Shown here piece after piece: positions 26,572 through 34,963 of a stretch of 64,000 bases of DNA. Origin of the DNA: Chryseobacterium sp. ON_d1 (GTDB lineage Bacteria; Bacteroidota; Bacteroidia; Flavobacteriales; Weeksellaceae); assembly GCF_006829085.1 (NCBI RefSeq), contig NZ_BJTC01000003.1:186001-250000 (forward strand), written 5' to 3'. Position 1 is the first letter of the stretch, and every line of letters starts with the position of its first letter. The notes under the pieces were generated by a model. That model did no database searches. It was not told where the DNA came from and saw nothing but the letters and a program-made list of their open reading frames with translations. A program made the translations under genes and the position numbers.

Positions 26572-26943
26572 TTAAGCCAGATTTAATTTCAGTCTTTTAA
26601 ATAAGATATATTTTGGTGGACTATTTCCTGTAGCATGTCCCGAATACTTATTAAAAAAGATACTTTCTTTTCCTGTAATTTTTGAAATTACAATGGAACT
26701 CAAAAATGAGGCCCTGTACTTTACTTCAGCTTTTGAAAGAGATGTTTTTGAAGAGACGATCGAAGTATCACAGTTTAATGAAACTCCAGTTGTTGTTCTT
26801 ACTTTATTTAAGCCGCTGATGTATTCAATATCAAAGAGATCAAGAACATCTCTTTTTACAGAACATGGTGATAATGAAAACACCAATATGAGCATCATAA
26901 TGACGGCTTTATAAGTCTTCGTATGGGTCTTGGTGTTTGACAT
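26572..26943 (-). CDS. Small exported protein, function unknown
   Basis: 123 aa with a hydrophobic signal (AVIMMLILVFSLSP) followed by CSVKRDVLDLF. The mature part has a second Cys (SLNCDTS) and ends in a basic tail. I recognise no domain. It sits between the alpha/beta hydrolase and the DoxD-DoxA fusion, all three on the same strand with short gaps (17 and 48 bases), so it may be co-transcribed with them. The Cys pair could serve a redox role alongside DoxD-DoxA, but that is a guess. Confidence 0.55.
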   Translation of the reverse strand: MSNTKTHTKTYKAVIMMLILVFSLSPCSVKRDVLDLFDIEYISGLNKVRTTTGVSLNCDTSIVSSKTSLSKAEVKYRASFLSSIVISKITGKESIFFNKYSGHATGNSPPKYILFKRLKLNLA

Positions 26944-26960
26944 TAATACAAAACTACACT

Positions 26961-27875
26961 TTATTTTAATTTTAACTGAATAAACTGTAAAAATTCATTC
27001 TGCTGATCCACAAATAAATAATGCGAACAGTTATCTATAATCCTGAAATTTTTCTTTCCGACAGTATTTTTAAGATCATTCAGCTGTTTTTCTGAAAATA
27101 TGCCATCATTTTTACCATATAGGGCAAAAATGGGAATTCCTTTTTTGCGGATGTCCTTTAAAACAGCGGTATTATCAAGATTGTTTAAAGGTTCATTTTG
27201 ATAGAATTTAAGAGGGGAGCTTGGGTTTCTTATATTGTTTTTATAAAATTCTCCTGCTGCATATTCTTTTCTCAGCATTTCACTTTCGGGAGTAGGGGTC
27301 GGCATGTCAAAGAAACCAAGCTTACCAGCCATTTCATAACATCTTTTTCTGTAGGCTGCGGAATTTTTATCCAGATTTTCTATTTCAGAAATCTCTTTAA
27401 GCTGAGACGGATCATTTTTAAAATGTTCTTTTGCATTTTGAAGAATATGATCATAAGTTTCCTGCTGGGTAAATAAAGCGCCTGCAAGAGTAAGAGATTG
27501 TACTTTTTCTGGAAACTGTGCTGCGAAGAGGGTTCCTATAATTCCACCGAAGCTATGGGCAAGAATGTTGGCTTTTTTAATATGATATGTTGTGTAAATA
27601 CCTTTTAAATCCTCAAAACTTTCTTTAAAAGTCATAGTCGCATTTTCATCTTTGGATCGGCCTTCACCACGCCTGTCATATACAATTACATAAAACCCTT
27701 TGTCAGCGAGTTTCTGAGCTGTGGTTCCTTCAAATAATGTTGCATTTCCACTTGGTCCGCCATGAATAAAAATGACTGGAGGATCTGTCGGATTTCCATA
27801 GGCTTTAGAATAGATAGTCTGAGCGTGTACTGAAATTAAGAATAAAGAAAATAGAAGAGAAAACAGTGATTTCAT
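26961..27875 (-). CDS. Secreted alpha/beta hydrolase (S33/proline iminopeptidase-like)
   Basis: 304-aa serine hydrolase with a cleavable signal peptide (MKSLFSLLFSLFLISVHAQ). The oxyanion motif HGGPSGN (38-44), nucleophile S108 in LAHSFGGIIG, acid about D257 in YGKNDGIF and base about H285 in NCSHYLF form a full triad. The HGGP motif is typical of peptidase family S33, but the cap domain is not diagnostic and esterase activity is equally possible. It heads a leftward three-gene group with a small exported protein and the DoxD-DoxA gene. Confidence 0.8.
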   Translation of the reverse strand: MKSLFSLLFSLFLISVHAQTIYSKAYGNPTDPPVIFIHGGPSGNATLFEGTTAQKLADKGFYVIVYDRRGEGRSKDENATMTFKESFEDLKGIYTTYHIKKANILAHSFGGIIGTLFAAQFPEKVQSLTLAGALFTQQETYDHILQNAKEHFKNDPSQLKEISEIENLDKNSAAYRKRCYEMAGKLGFFDMPTPTPESEMLRKEYAAGEFYKNNIRNPSSPLKFYQNEPLNNLDNTAVLKDIRKKGIPIFALYGKNDGIFSEKQLNDLKNTVGKKNFRIIDNCSHYLFVDQQNEFLQFIQLKLK

Positions 27876-28030
27876 GGCTGATATTTGAGATTGCTAATCT
27901 AGTTAATATTTCTGAAGTATTGAGGGAAATTGTTGATTGAGAATGTTGTAAACCATCGTAGTTTTCAGAATAATTAAGATTAGGTATCTATTTATTAAAA
28001 GACTTTGAAAGATTTTTCATACTCAAAAAG

Positions 28031-28065
28031 CTCTCACCTTTCAGCCTCCATCTTCCTTTCTTCAA
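28031..28065. repeat. Short pyrimidine-rich heptad array
   Basis: Five consecutive 7-mers (CTCTCAC, CTTTCAG, CCTCCAT, CTTCCTT, TCTTCAA) follow the C/T-rich pattern seen at 9676-9703 and 52055-52089. Here only this one arm is visible. Confidence 0.5.
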
Positions 28066-28140
28066 AAATAAATCCTACTGACTAACAGTTGTCACAACCT
28101 TGTCTTATCTTTACCCCGATAAACTAAAACATATACTTCA

Positions 28141-28692
28141 ATGAGTTATTGCTTAGCCATAGACGGAATGCAGCCTGAAAGCAGAAAAGAATTACATAAA
28201 AACTACCATGATAATTATTATGGATTTCCTATTCATGATGATAATGAATTGTTTGGAAGACTGATTCTGGAAATCAACCAGGCAGGTTTAAGCTGGGAAA
28301 CGGTTTTAAAGAAAGAAGAAAGTTTCAGAAAAGCATATGACAATTTTGATATTAAAAAAATAGCATCCTATACGGAGGAAGATCGTGAAAGGCTTTTAAG
28401 CGATAGTGGAATTATCCGAAACAGGCTAAAAGTAAATGCCGCGATTGAAAATGCCAAAACGATTATCGGGCTGCAGCAAGAATTTGGTTCATTTGAAAAA
28501 TGGCTGGAACATCATCATCCAAAAACTTTACAGGAGTGGATGAAACTTTTTAAGAAAACATTCAAATTTACAGGCGGAGAGATTGTGAACGAATTTCTCA
28601 TGAGCACAGGCTATTTGAAAGGATCACATCATGAAACCTGTCCCATTTATGAAAAAGTATTGGAGCAGAATCCTATGTGGTTGAAGAAGTAA
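28141..28692 (+). CDS. tag: DNA-3-methyladenine glycosylase I
   Basis: Base-excision repair enzyme that removes 3-methyladenine from alkylated DNA. The 183-aa protein matches Tag along its length: Cys4 at the N-terminus, YHDNYYGFPIHDDNELFGRL, LEINQAGLSWETVLKKEESF, SGIIRNRLKVNAAIENAKTI and TFKFTGGEIVNEFLMSTGYL. The C-terminal HHETC supplies His and Cys to the zinc snap with the N-terminal Cys and His. A -7-like TATCTTTA (28106-28113) lies 27 bases upstream of the ATG. It is transcribed alone. Confidence 0.93.
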   Translation: MSYCLAIDGMQPESRKELHKNYHDNYYGFPIHDDNELFGRLILEINQAGLSWETVLKKEESFRKAYDNFDIKKIASYTEEDRERLLSDSGIIRNRLKVNAAIENAKTIIGLQQEFGSFEKWLEHHHPKTLQEWMKLFKKTFKFTGGEIVNEFLMSTGYLKGSHHETCPIYEKVLEQNPMWLKK

Positions 28693-28746
28693 ATCTTTTT
28701 TAACAATATTCTTAATCGAAAAGAGTATTCAGACGTTTAGAATACT

Positions 28747-29202
28747 TTATCCATCATATATAAAGTATAATATGTATTTCTTTTCAAAACCAGTAATCAG
28801 AAAAGCGGTTGAGTGCACTCCAAATCCATCAGTGGAATAGCCATCGATTATAAATTGTTCTATGGTTTTAAGTTGTGTAACTGTTGCTAAGGCATGGTAA
28901 AATGAATTTGTTTTATCTTCCTTCCATGCAGAGTCTAAGTTTCTAGAAGCCCAACAATCACCGCTAAATAGCCAATGGGAAAGGATTTTTGTCTTAAAAT
29001 TATTATAATCTTCAATAGGAGCTAACTCAATGTTTGCTTTTTTTGACGGAAAAATTAATTCTCTGAACCGTTCAATTTCGTTTTCTGATTTTTCAAGTTC
29101 CCGAATATCAAAAATACATCATAGATTGGAGTCAGGCATGTTTAACTGGCCATAGGTGTGCAGCATTCCTTTTAGGTATTCCAATGATAATGGATCACTC
29201 AT
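28747..29202 (-). pseudogene. Small hypothetical gene interrupted by one in-frame TGA
   Basis: Reading left from ATG 29202 gives a 151-codon frame broken only by TGA at codon 28 (29119-29121). Before the stop it reads MSDPLSLEYLKGMLHTYGQL; after it the frame stays open for over 120 codons (CIFDIRELEKSENEIERFRE, then a C-terminus KYILYFIYDG and TAA). There is no alternative start soon after the stop. Codon use on both sides looks normal, so this is either a recent nonsense mutation or a sequencing error. I do not recognise the family. It fills most of the gap between tag and the HxlR gene. Confidence 0.6.
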
Positions 29203-29253
29203 ATGTTTTTGGATTATGGTTAAAAATAGTTTCTAAATAAAAGCTTTTTTTAA

Positions 29254-29625
29254 CTAAGATATCTCCTTTTCTAAAAGTTGTCTATGTTCTATTCCCCATT
29301 TTTCAAACTCCAGAATAATCGGTTTCAGTTTGTAACCTATTTCTGTAAGCTCATATTCTACCCTTGGTGGCACTTCAGCATAGACTGTTCGGGTAATGAT
29401 TTTATCCTCTTCCAGTCTGCGGAGCTGTAGGGTAAGCATTCGTTCAGTGATATTCTGAAGCTTTTTTTTAAGCGCTCCAAATCTCATCTTTCCATTGATC
29501 AGATAACAACATATTGCCAATGCCCATTGACCTCCGATAATATTGGAAGCATAGATTTCCGGGCACTCATCAGCAAGCGCTTTTTTATTGGCAAAATTGG
29601 TTGAAGTTTCCTTTATTTTAGTCAT
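29254..29625 (-). CDS. HxlR family transcriptional regulator
   Basis: 123-aa winged-helix regulator. The family signature is complete: IIGGQWALAICCYLINGKMR, FGALKKKLQNITERMLTLQL, RRLEEDKIITRTVYAEVPPR, VEYELTEIGYKLKPII. Cysteines at 21 and at the CC pair (about 38-39) are candidate sensing residues, since related HxlR proteins respond to quinones or aldehydes through cysteine. It is divergent from an NAD(P)H oxidoreductase across 91 bases, the usual pairing in which the regulator represses the reductase. Confidence 0.9.
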   Translation of the reverse strand: MTKIKETSTNFANKKALADECPEIYASNIIGGQWALAICCYLINGKMRFGALKKKLQNITERMLTLQLRRLEEDKIITRTVYAEVPPRVEYELTEIGYKLKPIILEFEKWGIEHRQLLEKEIS

Positions 29626-29716
29626 TACTTACATTTTTTATAGTACCATACAATGGGTTGCTAATGTACGAAATGTAAGTTATGCATCGTAATTTTGTAT
29701 CAGAAATTTAAACATA

Positions 29717-30247
29717 ATGAAGACCTTAGTCATTGTAACACACCCTGATATTGAAAAATCAGCGATCAATAAAAAATGGATTGACGAGTTAAAAAAATAT
29801 CCTGAAAAATATACGGTTCATCAATTATACGAAGCTTATCCCGATGGAAAAATCAATGTGGCAGAAGAGCAAAAACTGATGGAATCTTATGATAAGATTG
29901 TATTTCAGTTTCCATTTTACTGGTTCAGCAGCCCGCCGCTTTTAAAACAGTGGCTGGATGAGGTGGTTTTGTATGGATGGGCATATGGAAGCAATAGCGG
30001 TTTCAAGCTGGCCGGAAAGAAAATGTCATTGGCTGTTACCGCAGGAATCGATGAAGAAGGATACAGCGCATCCGGAGAGTATAAATATACCATGAAGGAA
30101 CTTTTCAGACCTTATGAACTGACTTTTGATTATATAAAAGCAGATTACAAGGAACCATTCGTCTACTACGGCATCGAAAGAGATTCTTCCGATGAGTGGA
30201 TTGAAAGAAGTGTTCCTATGTATCTGGAGTTCCTGGATAATTTATAA
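29717..30247 (+). CDS. NAD(P)H oxidoreductase, flavodoxin-like fold (MdaB/KefF type)
   Basis: 176-aa flavoprotein expected to bind FMN or FAD and reduce quinones by two electrons. The fold's opening MKTLVIVTHPDIEKSAINKK and the core FQFPFYWFSSPPLLKQWLDE followed by VVLYGWAYG and AVTAGIDEEGY are typical of the NQO/KefF group. It diverges from an HxlR regulator and is probably induced by electrophiles or quinones through it. It is a single-gene unit; a second flavodoxin-like reductase lies far away at 61752. Confidence 0.88.
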   Translation: MKTLVIVTHPDIEKSAINKKWIDELKKYPEKYTVHQLYEAYPDGKINVAEEQKLMESYDKIVFQFPFYWFSSPPLLKQWLDEVVLYGWAYGSNSGFKLAGKKMSLAVTAGIDEEGYSASGEYKYTMKELFRPYELTFDYIKADYKEPFVYYGIERDSSDEWIERSVPMYLEFLDNL

Positions 30248-30293
30248 TATTACGAAAAGTAAAGTTGGACTCATTTATTAAAATGAGTTCAGC

Positions 30294-30746
30294 TTACTTT
30301 TGAATATATTCAAATGGTTCAATATTCCAGTCCTGAACATATTTCTTTATGGTATTACTATCAATATTAAAAGGCACATCCTGATATTTCCACCCCTTAG
30401 CGGGAATCTTTAAATCTATGAGGTAATTCTCAATAGAATAAATACCAAGAACTTTGGCATTTTTAGGTATAACAGAATCAAAAATAACAAGAAATTTTTC
30501 TCCTTTTTTATAAGAACAATCTGTAGTTTTAAAGTATATCTTATGATTAACCTGATATTTGTAATCTGTTCCTACACCATTGTTGTTCTTTTGATGCCAG
30601 TCAGTAATAGCCTCTCCAATGGTGTATTTAGGGGTTTTGAGCATTTTTTTTACCCATACATTCTCGTCTAATATGCAGAATATGATAAATCCTAAAGTGA
30701 GTATTGAAAGAATAATATGATATTTTTCTAACACAAATTTTTTCAT
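30294..30746 (-). CDS. Hypothetical membrane-anchored protein
   Basis: 150 aa with one N-terminal membrane segment (IILSILTLGFIIFCILDE) and a soluble domain that has no family I recognise. The segment KYQVNHKIYFKTTDCSYKKG is beta-rich. It is the last of three small same-strand genes of unknown function (30294-31709). Its size and company resemble immunity proteins left without a toxin gene, but no toxin is present and the link is speculative. Confidence 0.55.
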   Translation of the reverse strand: MKKFVLEKYHIILSILTLGFIIFCILDENVWVKKMLKTPKYTIGEAITDWHQKNNNGVGTDYKYQVNHKIYFKTTDCSYKKGEKFLVIFDSVIPKNAKVLGIYSIENYLIDLKIPAKGWKYQDVPFNIDSNTIKKYVQDWNIEPFEYIQK

Positions 30747-30783
30747 GCTCCAGTCCTATATTTCTTATTGAACTTCTGCAGAT

Positions 30784-31221
30784 CTACCGCCTGCTCCTGA
30801 AAATACTCTTTAAATTTATCTGAAAGATTTTGTCTTTAAATTTTACAAGGGTATATCCACTATCAATCGCAATAATTTCTAAAATACTTTCCTGTATTAA
30901 AAAATGATTAGGTTCCCAAACGATGGAATCTTCAGCAGATAATTTAGCGATTAATGAAGTATCTGGTACTATATTATTTGGAACAGCGGATATGATTCCC
31001 CAAATCATCTGAGTATTGCTTTGATATAGCTTTTCAAATTCCGGATTATCCAAAACAAAAAAATTTTCATCAAAATTAATGGGAAGCGGTTGTTCAGAAA
31101 TAAAGTCCAGATCTGTCACAATCCAGCGATAATTAATAAGATAGTCCCACACAGGCTTTAAAACCTCGTTTAGATTCGTATGGAATAGTATTTTTTTTGT
31201 ACTTCTGATGATCCAGTTCAT
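30784..31221 (-). CDS. Hypothetical protein, 145 aa
   Basis: Soluble acidic protein, no signal peptide. It has a Trp- and Ile-rich middle (NTQMIWGIISAVPNNIVP) and ends in a basic tail (FRSRR). No known domain recognised. It sits between two other orphan genes with gaps of 37 and 17 bases, so the three probably form one transcript. Immunity-like size and composition are noted only as a possibility. Confidence 0.55.
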   Translation of the reverse strand: MNWIIRSTKKILFHTNLNEVLKPVWDYLINYRWIVTDLDFISEQPLPINFDENFFVLDNPEFEKLYQSNTQMIWGIISAVPNNIVPDTSLIAKLSAEDSIVWEPNHFLIQESILEIIAIDSGYTLVKFKDKIFQINLKSIFRSRR

Positions 31222-31238
31222 TTTTCTAATTTAAATCT

Positions 31239-31709
31239 TTATTCCCATCCGGGACCGTTTTTTTGGCTGCAGTGCCCACTAATGGTTGTGTGAGAATATT
31301 CTTCAGGGGGAACTCCCTGTATAGAAAACTGATACATTTCATAGAAACATTCAAAGTATTCAATACTCAGATCAGAATAGTTCTCCAGTTCAGGATTGTG
31401 AAGGTTTTTCCTTCCGTTTTCAATTGCTTTCCAGAACAACTTCTGGTTTTCTTCTGTGAGGCTTCTCGTATCCAGGCTTCTATTGATCCACTTACCTGTA
31501 GTTTCCTGATAAAAGCCATACCCTGATTCTGCTCTCTGGTCATCATCTTCCTCCTCCAAAGGGATTTGAAGGGTAAGCCACCCAGCAAGAGGCTTACCAT
31601 TTTCGAGAAGGTATAATTCTTTAATGACTATCTGTATAATACCGTCATATACTGTCCATCTTCTGGAAAAGGTGGCTCCATCTTTAAAAGTAATAAAACA
31701 ACTGGCCAT
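31239..31709 (-). CDS. Hypothetical protein, 156 aa
   Basis: Acidic soluble protein opening MASCFITFKDGATFSRRWTV, with a Glu/Asp-rich patch (PLEEEDDDQRAE) and an aromatic-rich middle (DLSIEYFECFYEMYQFSIQG). I recognise no family. It begins the leftward three-gene orphan group and lies 49 bases downstream of the FAD-linked oxidase gene on the same strand. Confidence 0.55.
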   Translation of the reverse strand: MASCFITFKDGATFSRRWTVYDGIIQIVIKELYLLENGKPLAGWLTLQIPLEEEDDDQRAESGYGFYQETTGKWINRSLDTRSLTEENQKLFWKAIENGRKNLHNPELENYSDLSIEYFECFYEMYQFSIQGVPPEEYSHTTISGHCSQKNGPGWE

Positions 31710-31758
31710 TATTCTACATTTAAAATTGAAAACTTTGTTAATTTTTCTTCCTTCTTAG

Positions 31759-33228
31759 CTATTTGTAATGTTGATAAAATTTATTATCAAAGATCTCAGA
31801 AGGATCATATTTTCTTTTCAGCTCAAAAAAAGATGCTGCCTGCGGATATACCTTTCTCATTTTCTCTCTGTCAATATGAAGACGGTAAGGTAAATAGAAA
31901 GTTCCTTCATTTTTTAATGTAATATCAACAAGTTTATTGGTTAATATTTTCATGGCCTCTTCCTGCTTGTCTGTCTTTTTTTGATTGAATAAAAATACAA
32001 ATCCAAATACATCTTCTCTTGCATAGTTCATATAGCTGTCTTCATCCTTTTTCACGGCGCGGATGGTAATATTAAGCAGATCTAAACCAGATTTTTTCAA
32101 AACAGGTTTTATTTCTTTAATAAACTGACTGAAATTTCTCTCCGGAATAAAATATTCCTGCAAAAGATCTGTAGAATGAGGGTCTTTATTTTCGATGAGT
32201 GAAACATGGTCATTTAACAGTTCATTTCTGGAATACACTGCATTTTTGGTCACCTTGTTCATTCCGGTTTCGAGGTCCCAGCGAAGTCTTTTTCCATATT
32301 CACTGTTTACTGTGCTTCGGAAAACCAAACGTTTTGTTTCCTCATTTTTAGCATTCTGAAGGGAAAGCGGTAATGGTTTTTCATTGGCTTTCTCAAAATA
32401 ACTGATGGTTGCTTCCTCTAGGAATCGTTTATCTGATATTCTCAGTCTTCCAAAAACCAGATTGACATCAGGATTTTCTGAAATGAATTTCTTATAATAA
32501 TTCGGATACTGATCAGCACTTAAACGGATATATTTATATTGAAGAGCAATATTGTCAACTACTTTTAATCTGACATCAAGAATAATCCCGAAAAGGCCAT
32601 AGCCGCCAATTACCAGTTTGAAAAGTTCGGAATTTTCTTCTCTGCTGCAATTGACAATGGTTCCATGCTGATCCATCAGTGTGAAGGAAACTACACTGGA
32701 AGATACAGGAGGAAGATTTTTTTGCCACCCATGTCCGTTGACGCTGATGGATCCGCCTACAGAGAAAGAACTGAAAGCCTGCATCACAGCAATAGATTTC
32801 CCGTGTTTGTCCAGATACCTGATGGCTTCTTCCCAAAGTGCACCAGAACCGATGGTCAGAATATTGTTCTTTGTATCAAGTTCCATATGTTTATAGGGAA
32901 GCATATTCAGGAGAATACCATTAGGGTAGATGGTATGTCCGCCCATACTGTGCCGGGCCCCGGCAATAGAGATTTTTAAATTCTTTTCCTTCGAGTATTG
33001 TATGATCTGGCGAAGCTGGTTTTCAATTTCAGATTTTGAAGCCGGAACATGGATCAGCGTATCGATTTTCGTTAAATTCAGCTGACTGGCATCATTGGTA
33101 TACCCTTCAGGAATTTCGGCTTTAATGCCAGATTCACTCCACTTGGTCTTGAGAACATGAATAACAGGAATTGAAATAAAAATAAGGATCATAACAATCC
33201 CCAGAATAAAAAAATGTCTCTTTTTCAT
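31759..33228 (-). CDS. Membrane-anchored FAD-linked oxidoreductase (aldonolactone oxidase-like)
   Basis: 489-aa protein of the vanillyl-alcohol-oxidase/ALO superfamily. One N-terminal membrane segment (FILGIVMILIFISIPVIHVL) anchors it. The FAD-binding domain shows ISIAGARHSMGGHTIYPNGI, where H93 sits where a covalent flavin link occurs in relatives, then ILTIGSGALWEEAIRYLDKH and VGGSISVNGHG. The C-terminus (YPQAASFFELKRKYDPSEIF, then DNKFY) matches lactone oxidases. The real substrate is unknown. It lies 32 bases after the patatin gene on the same strand. Confidence 0.78.
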   Translation of the reverse strand: MKKRHFFILGIVMILIFISIPVIHVLKTKWSESGIKAEIPEGYTNDASQLNLTKIDTLIHVPASKSEIENQLRQIIQYSKEKNLKISIAGARHSMGGHTIYPNGILLNMLPYKHMELDTKNNILTIGSGALWEEAIRYLDKHGKSIAVMQAFSSFSVGGSISVNGHGWQKNLPPVSSSVVSFTLMDQHGTIVNCSREENSELFKLVIGGYGLFGIILDVRLKVVDNIALQYKYIRLSADQYPNYYKKFISENPDVNLVFGRLRISDKRFLEEATISYFEKANEKPLPLSLQNAKNEETKRLVFRSTVNSEYGKRLRWDLETGMNKVTKNAVYSRNELLNDHVSLIENKDPHSTDLLQEYFIPERNFSQFIKEIKPVLKKSGLDLLNITIRAVKKDEDSYMNYAREDVFGFVFLFNQKKTDKQEEAMKILTNKLVDITLKNEGTFYLPYRLHIDREKMRKVYPQAASFFELKRKYDPSEIFDNKFYQHYK

Positions 33229-33260
33229 GGATATTTAAATAGCTAAAATACTAAAAATCT

Positions 33261-34847
33261 TTACCCCACCGTAGGCGTATCCTCTTCTTTTAGTATTTTT
33301 TTATCCTTCATCGTAAGCATCATTCTTTCATATTTGTACTTTTCCCAGTCAAATGTATTGAGAAAATCAAGGGCAGCCTGGAAGCCCCTATTGAACAGTT
33401 CTTCTTTTTCTTCTCTCTTCATAAAAAAGTTAAGCCAGCTGCTTGTTCCGCAATTAACGCTTTGTATGCTGTATAATTTATAAAAGGTATGTTTGGTAAG
33501 AAATGTCTTGTCATTAAATCCTTTCAGGGTGCTGATGATATTTCCGGCATAGCTGAAGGGGGTTTTAAGAATTTCCTCACTGGTTTTCCCTTTTTCTGAA
33601 AGAATAGCAGAATCACTGGTCAGCTGTACTCCAAAAAGAGGCATTCTCGGATAAAAAACTTCATCCGCATGAAACAGATCAATGGGAAAATTGGAAATAC
33701 TGCCCCCATCAATGAAAACGCCTGCAGGATTGATATCTTCAGGTTGGGTGTTCATCCAGTATCTCCAGGCATATTTTACAGAATCATCTTCCTTATTGAT
33801 TTGTTTCTGGAAAGGCTCAAAGAAAAATGGAACGGCCATAGAAGCTCTTACAAATTCAGCAGGACTGATGTGTTTCAGTTCTTCTTCAGACCAGTAGAGA
33901 TTGGCCATGGTGGGAAGCTCCACTTTAATTTTGGCATTGATATCCGTGGTAATAACTACATATTCTGACTTAAGGAGGTAAAACGGATTGTTTTTATAAT
34001 AATCGTTATTGGCAGAACTTTCATAGAAAATTTTGTATCGGGTCTGATCAATATGTTCCTGGTTTTTGGTTTTAATCTTTTCGATACTTTGCAGGGCCAT
34101 CAGATAATATTCCTGCCCGTTTCCATACCGGTAGTTGAGATTGAGTTCTCTTTCTTTCTGGATGAATTTTTTATTGAGATGGGCAACCGTTTTTATTCCG
34201 AATTGATCCAGGGCATTCTGCATCGTATTCTGAAATACATTTCCGGGATTCAGCCCGCTGTTTTCTTTTCTGAAATTGTTGTAAAGCTTTTGGATGCAGA
34301 AAAACAGGATTACCGCCGGAATCAGTGGAATCAGAAACATCAGTTTGGCATTCAGAATCGTGGTTGAGGTCGTAAGAAAAGGAATGCTGATCAGAATCAT
34401 AAAAAGAATTACGGCAATAACAGCATTGATCTTAAAAAAATCCTTATTGTTAAGCATCGCATGGAGCGTCGTTTTCACATAGGTCTTCCCATCTATAAAA
34501 TCTGAAAAATCCCAGCTGAAAAGAATATCTTTGATCAGCTCGCTTTTAGATTCTTCTTTGGTTTTGCAGGCTGCAATGAGCATGGTATTAATAGCTCCGG
34601 CACTTGTTCCTGCCACTTTGAGAAAACGGATACCGAATATTTCCAGTCCGTACAGATAACCTACCAGCGCACTTCCCCAGACACCGCCACCTTCCTGTAC
34701 AAACTCTACATACTGATTGCCGGACTGGTCCAGCAGGTCAGAGAATTCTTTGGCTGCTATATTCCCGTGTAAGGCTAGCAGTTTATCTTTGGATGCCTGC
34801 GAAAGGGAACGATCTTCCAGGATTTTGTTGAGGTTTTCAGGAGCCAT
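33261..34847 (-). CDS. Patatin-like phospholipase with an internal membrane hairpin
   Basis: 528-aa lipid acyl hydrolase. The patatin oxyanion motif EGGGVWGSALVG (52-63), nucleophile S82 in VAGTSAGAINTML and catalytic Asp D380 in FIDGGSISNFP form the Ser-Asp dyad. Unusually, two hydrophobic segments (about 142-158 and 168-186, INAVIAVILFMILISIPF and LMFLIPLIPAVILFF) lie between Ser and Asp, so the domain may sit on a membrane. The following insert is basic and helical. It precedes the FAD-linked oxidase by 32 bases on the same strand. Confidence 0.82.
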   Translation of the reverse strand: MAPENLNKILEDRSLSQASKDKLLALHGNIAAKEFSDLLDQSGNQYVEFVQEGGGVWGSALVGYLYGLEIFGIRFLKVAGTSAGAINTMLIAACKTKEESKSELIKDILFSWDFSDFIDGKTYVKTTLHAMLNNKDFFKINAVIAVILFMILISIPFLTTSTTILNAKLMFLIPLIPAVILFFCIQKLYNNFRKENSGLNPGNVFQNTMQNALDQFGIKTVAHLNKKFIQKERELNLNYRYGNGQEYYLMALQSIEKIKTKNQEHIDQTRYKIFYESSANNDYYKNNPFYLLKSEYVVITTDINAKIKVELPTMANLYWSEEELKHISPAEFVRASMAVPFFFEPFQKQINKEDDSVKYAWRYWMNTQPEDINPAGVFIDGGSISNFPIDLFHADEVFYPRMPLFGVQLTSDSAILSEKGKTSEEILKTPFSYAGNIISTLKGFNDKTFLTKHTFYKLYSIQSVNCGTSSWLNFFMKREEKEELFNRGFQAALDFLNTFDWEKYKYERMMLTMKDKKILKEEDTPTVG

Positions 34848-34963
34848 GGTATTTTGTTTTGATGGGTGTCGTTATTGTGAACTGAGGTGAAGTAATCTCT
34901 GGTATCAAATAGTCAACCAGTTTCATATTTATCGAAGATAAAATTTCACGTTCGAAAAATGAT

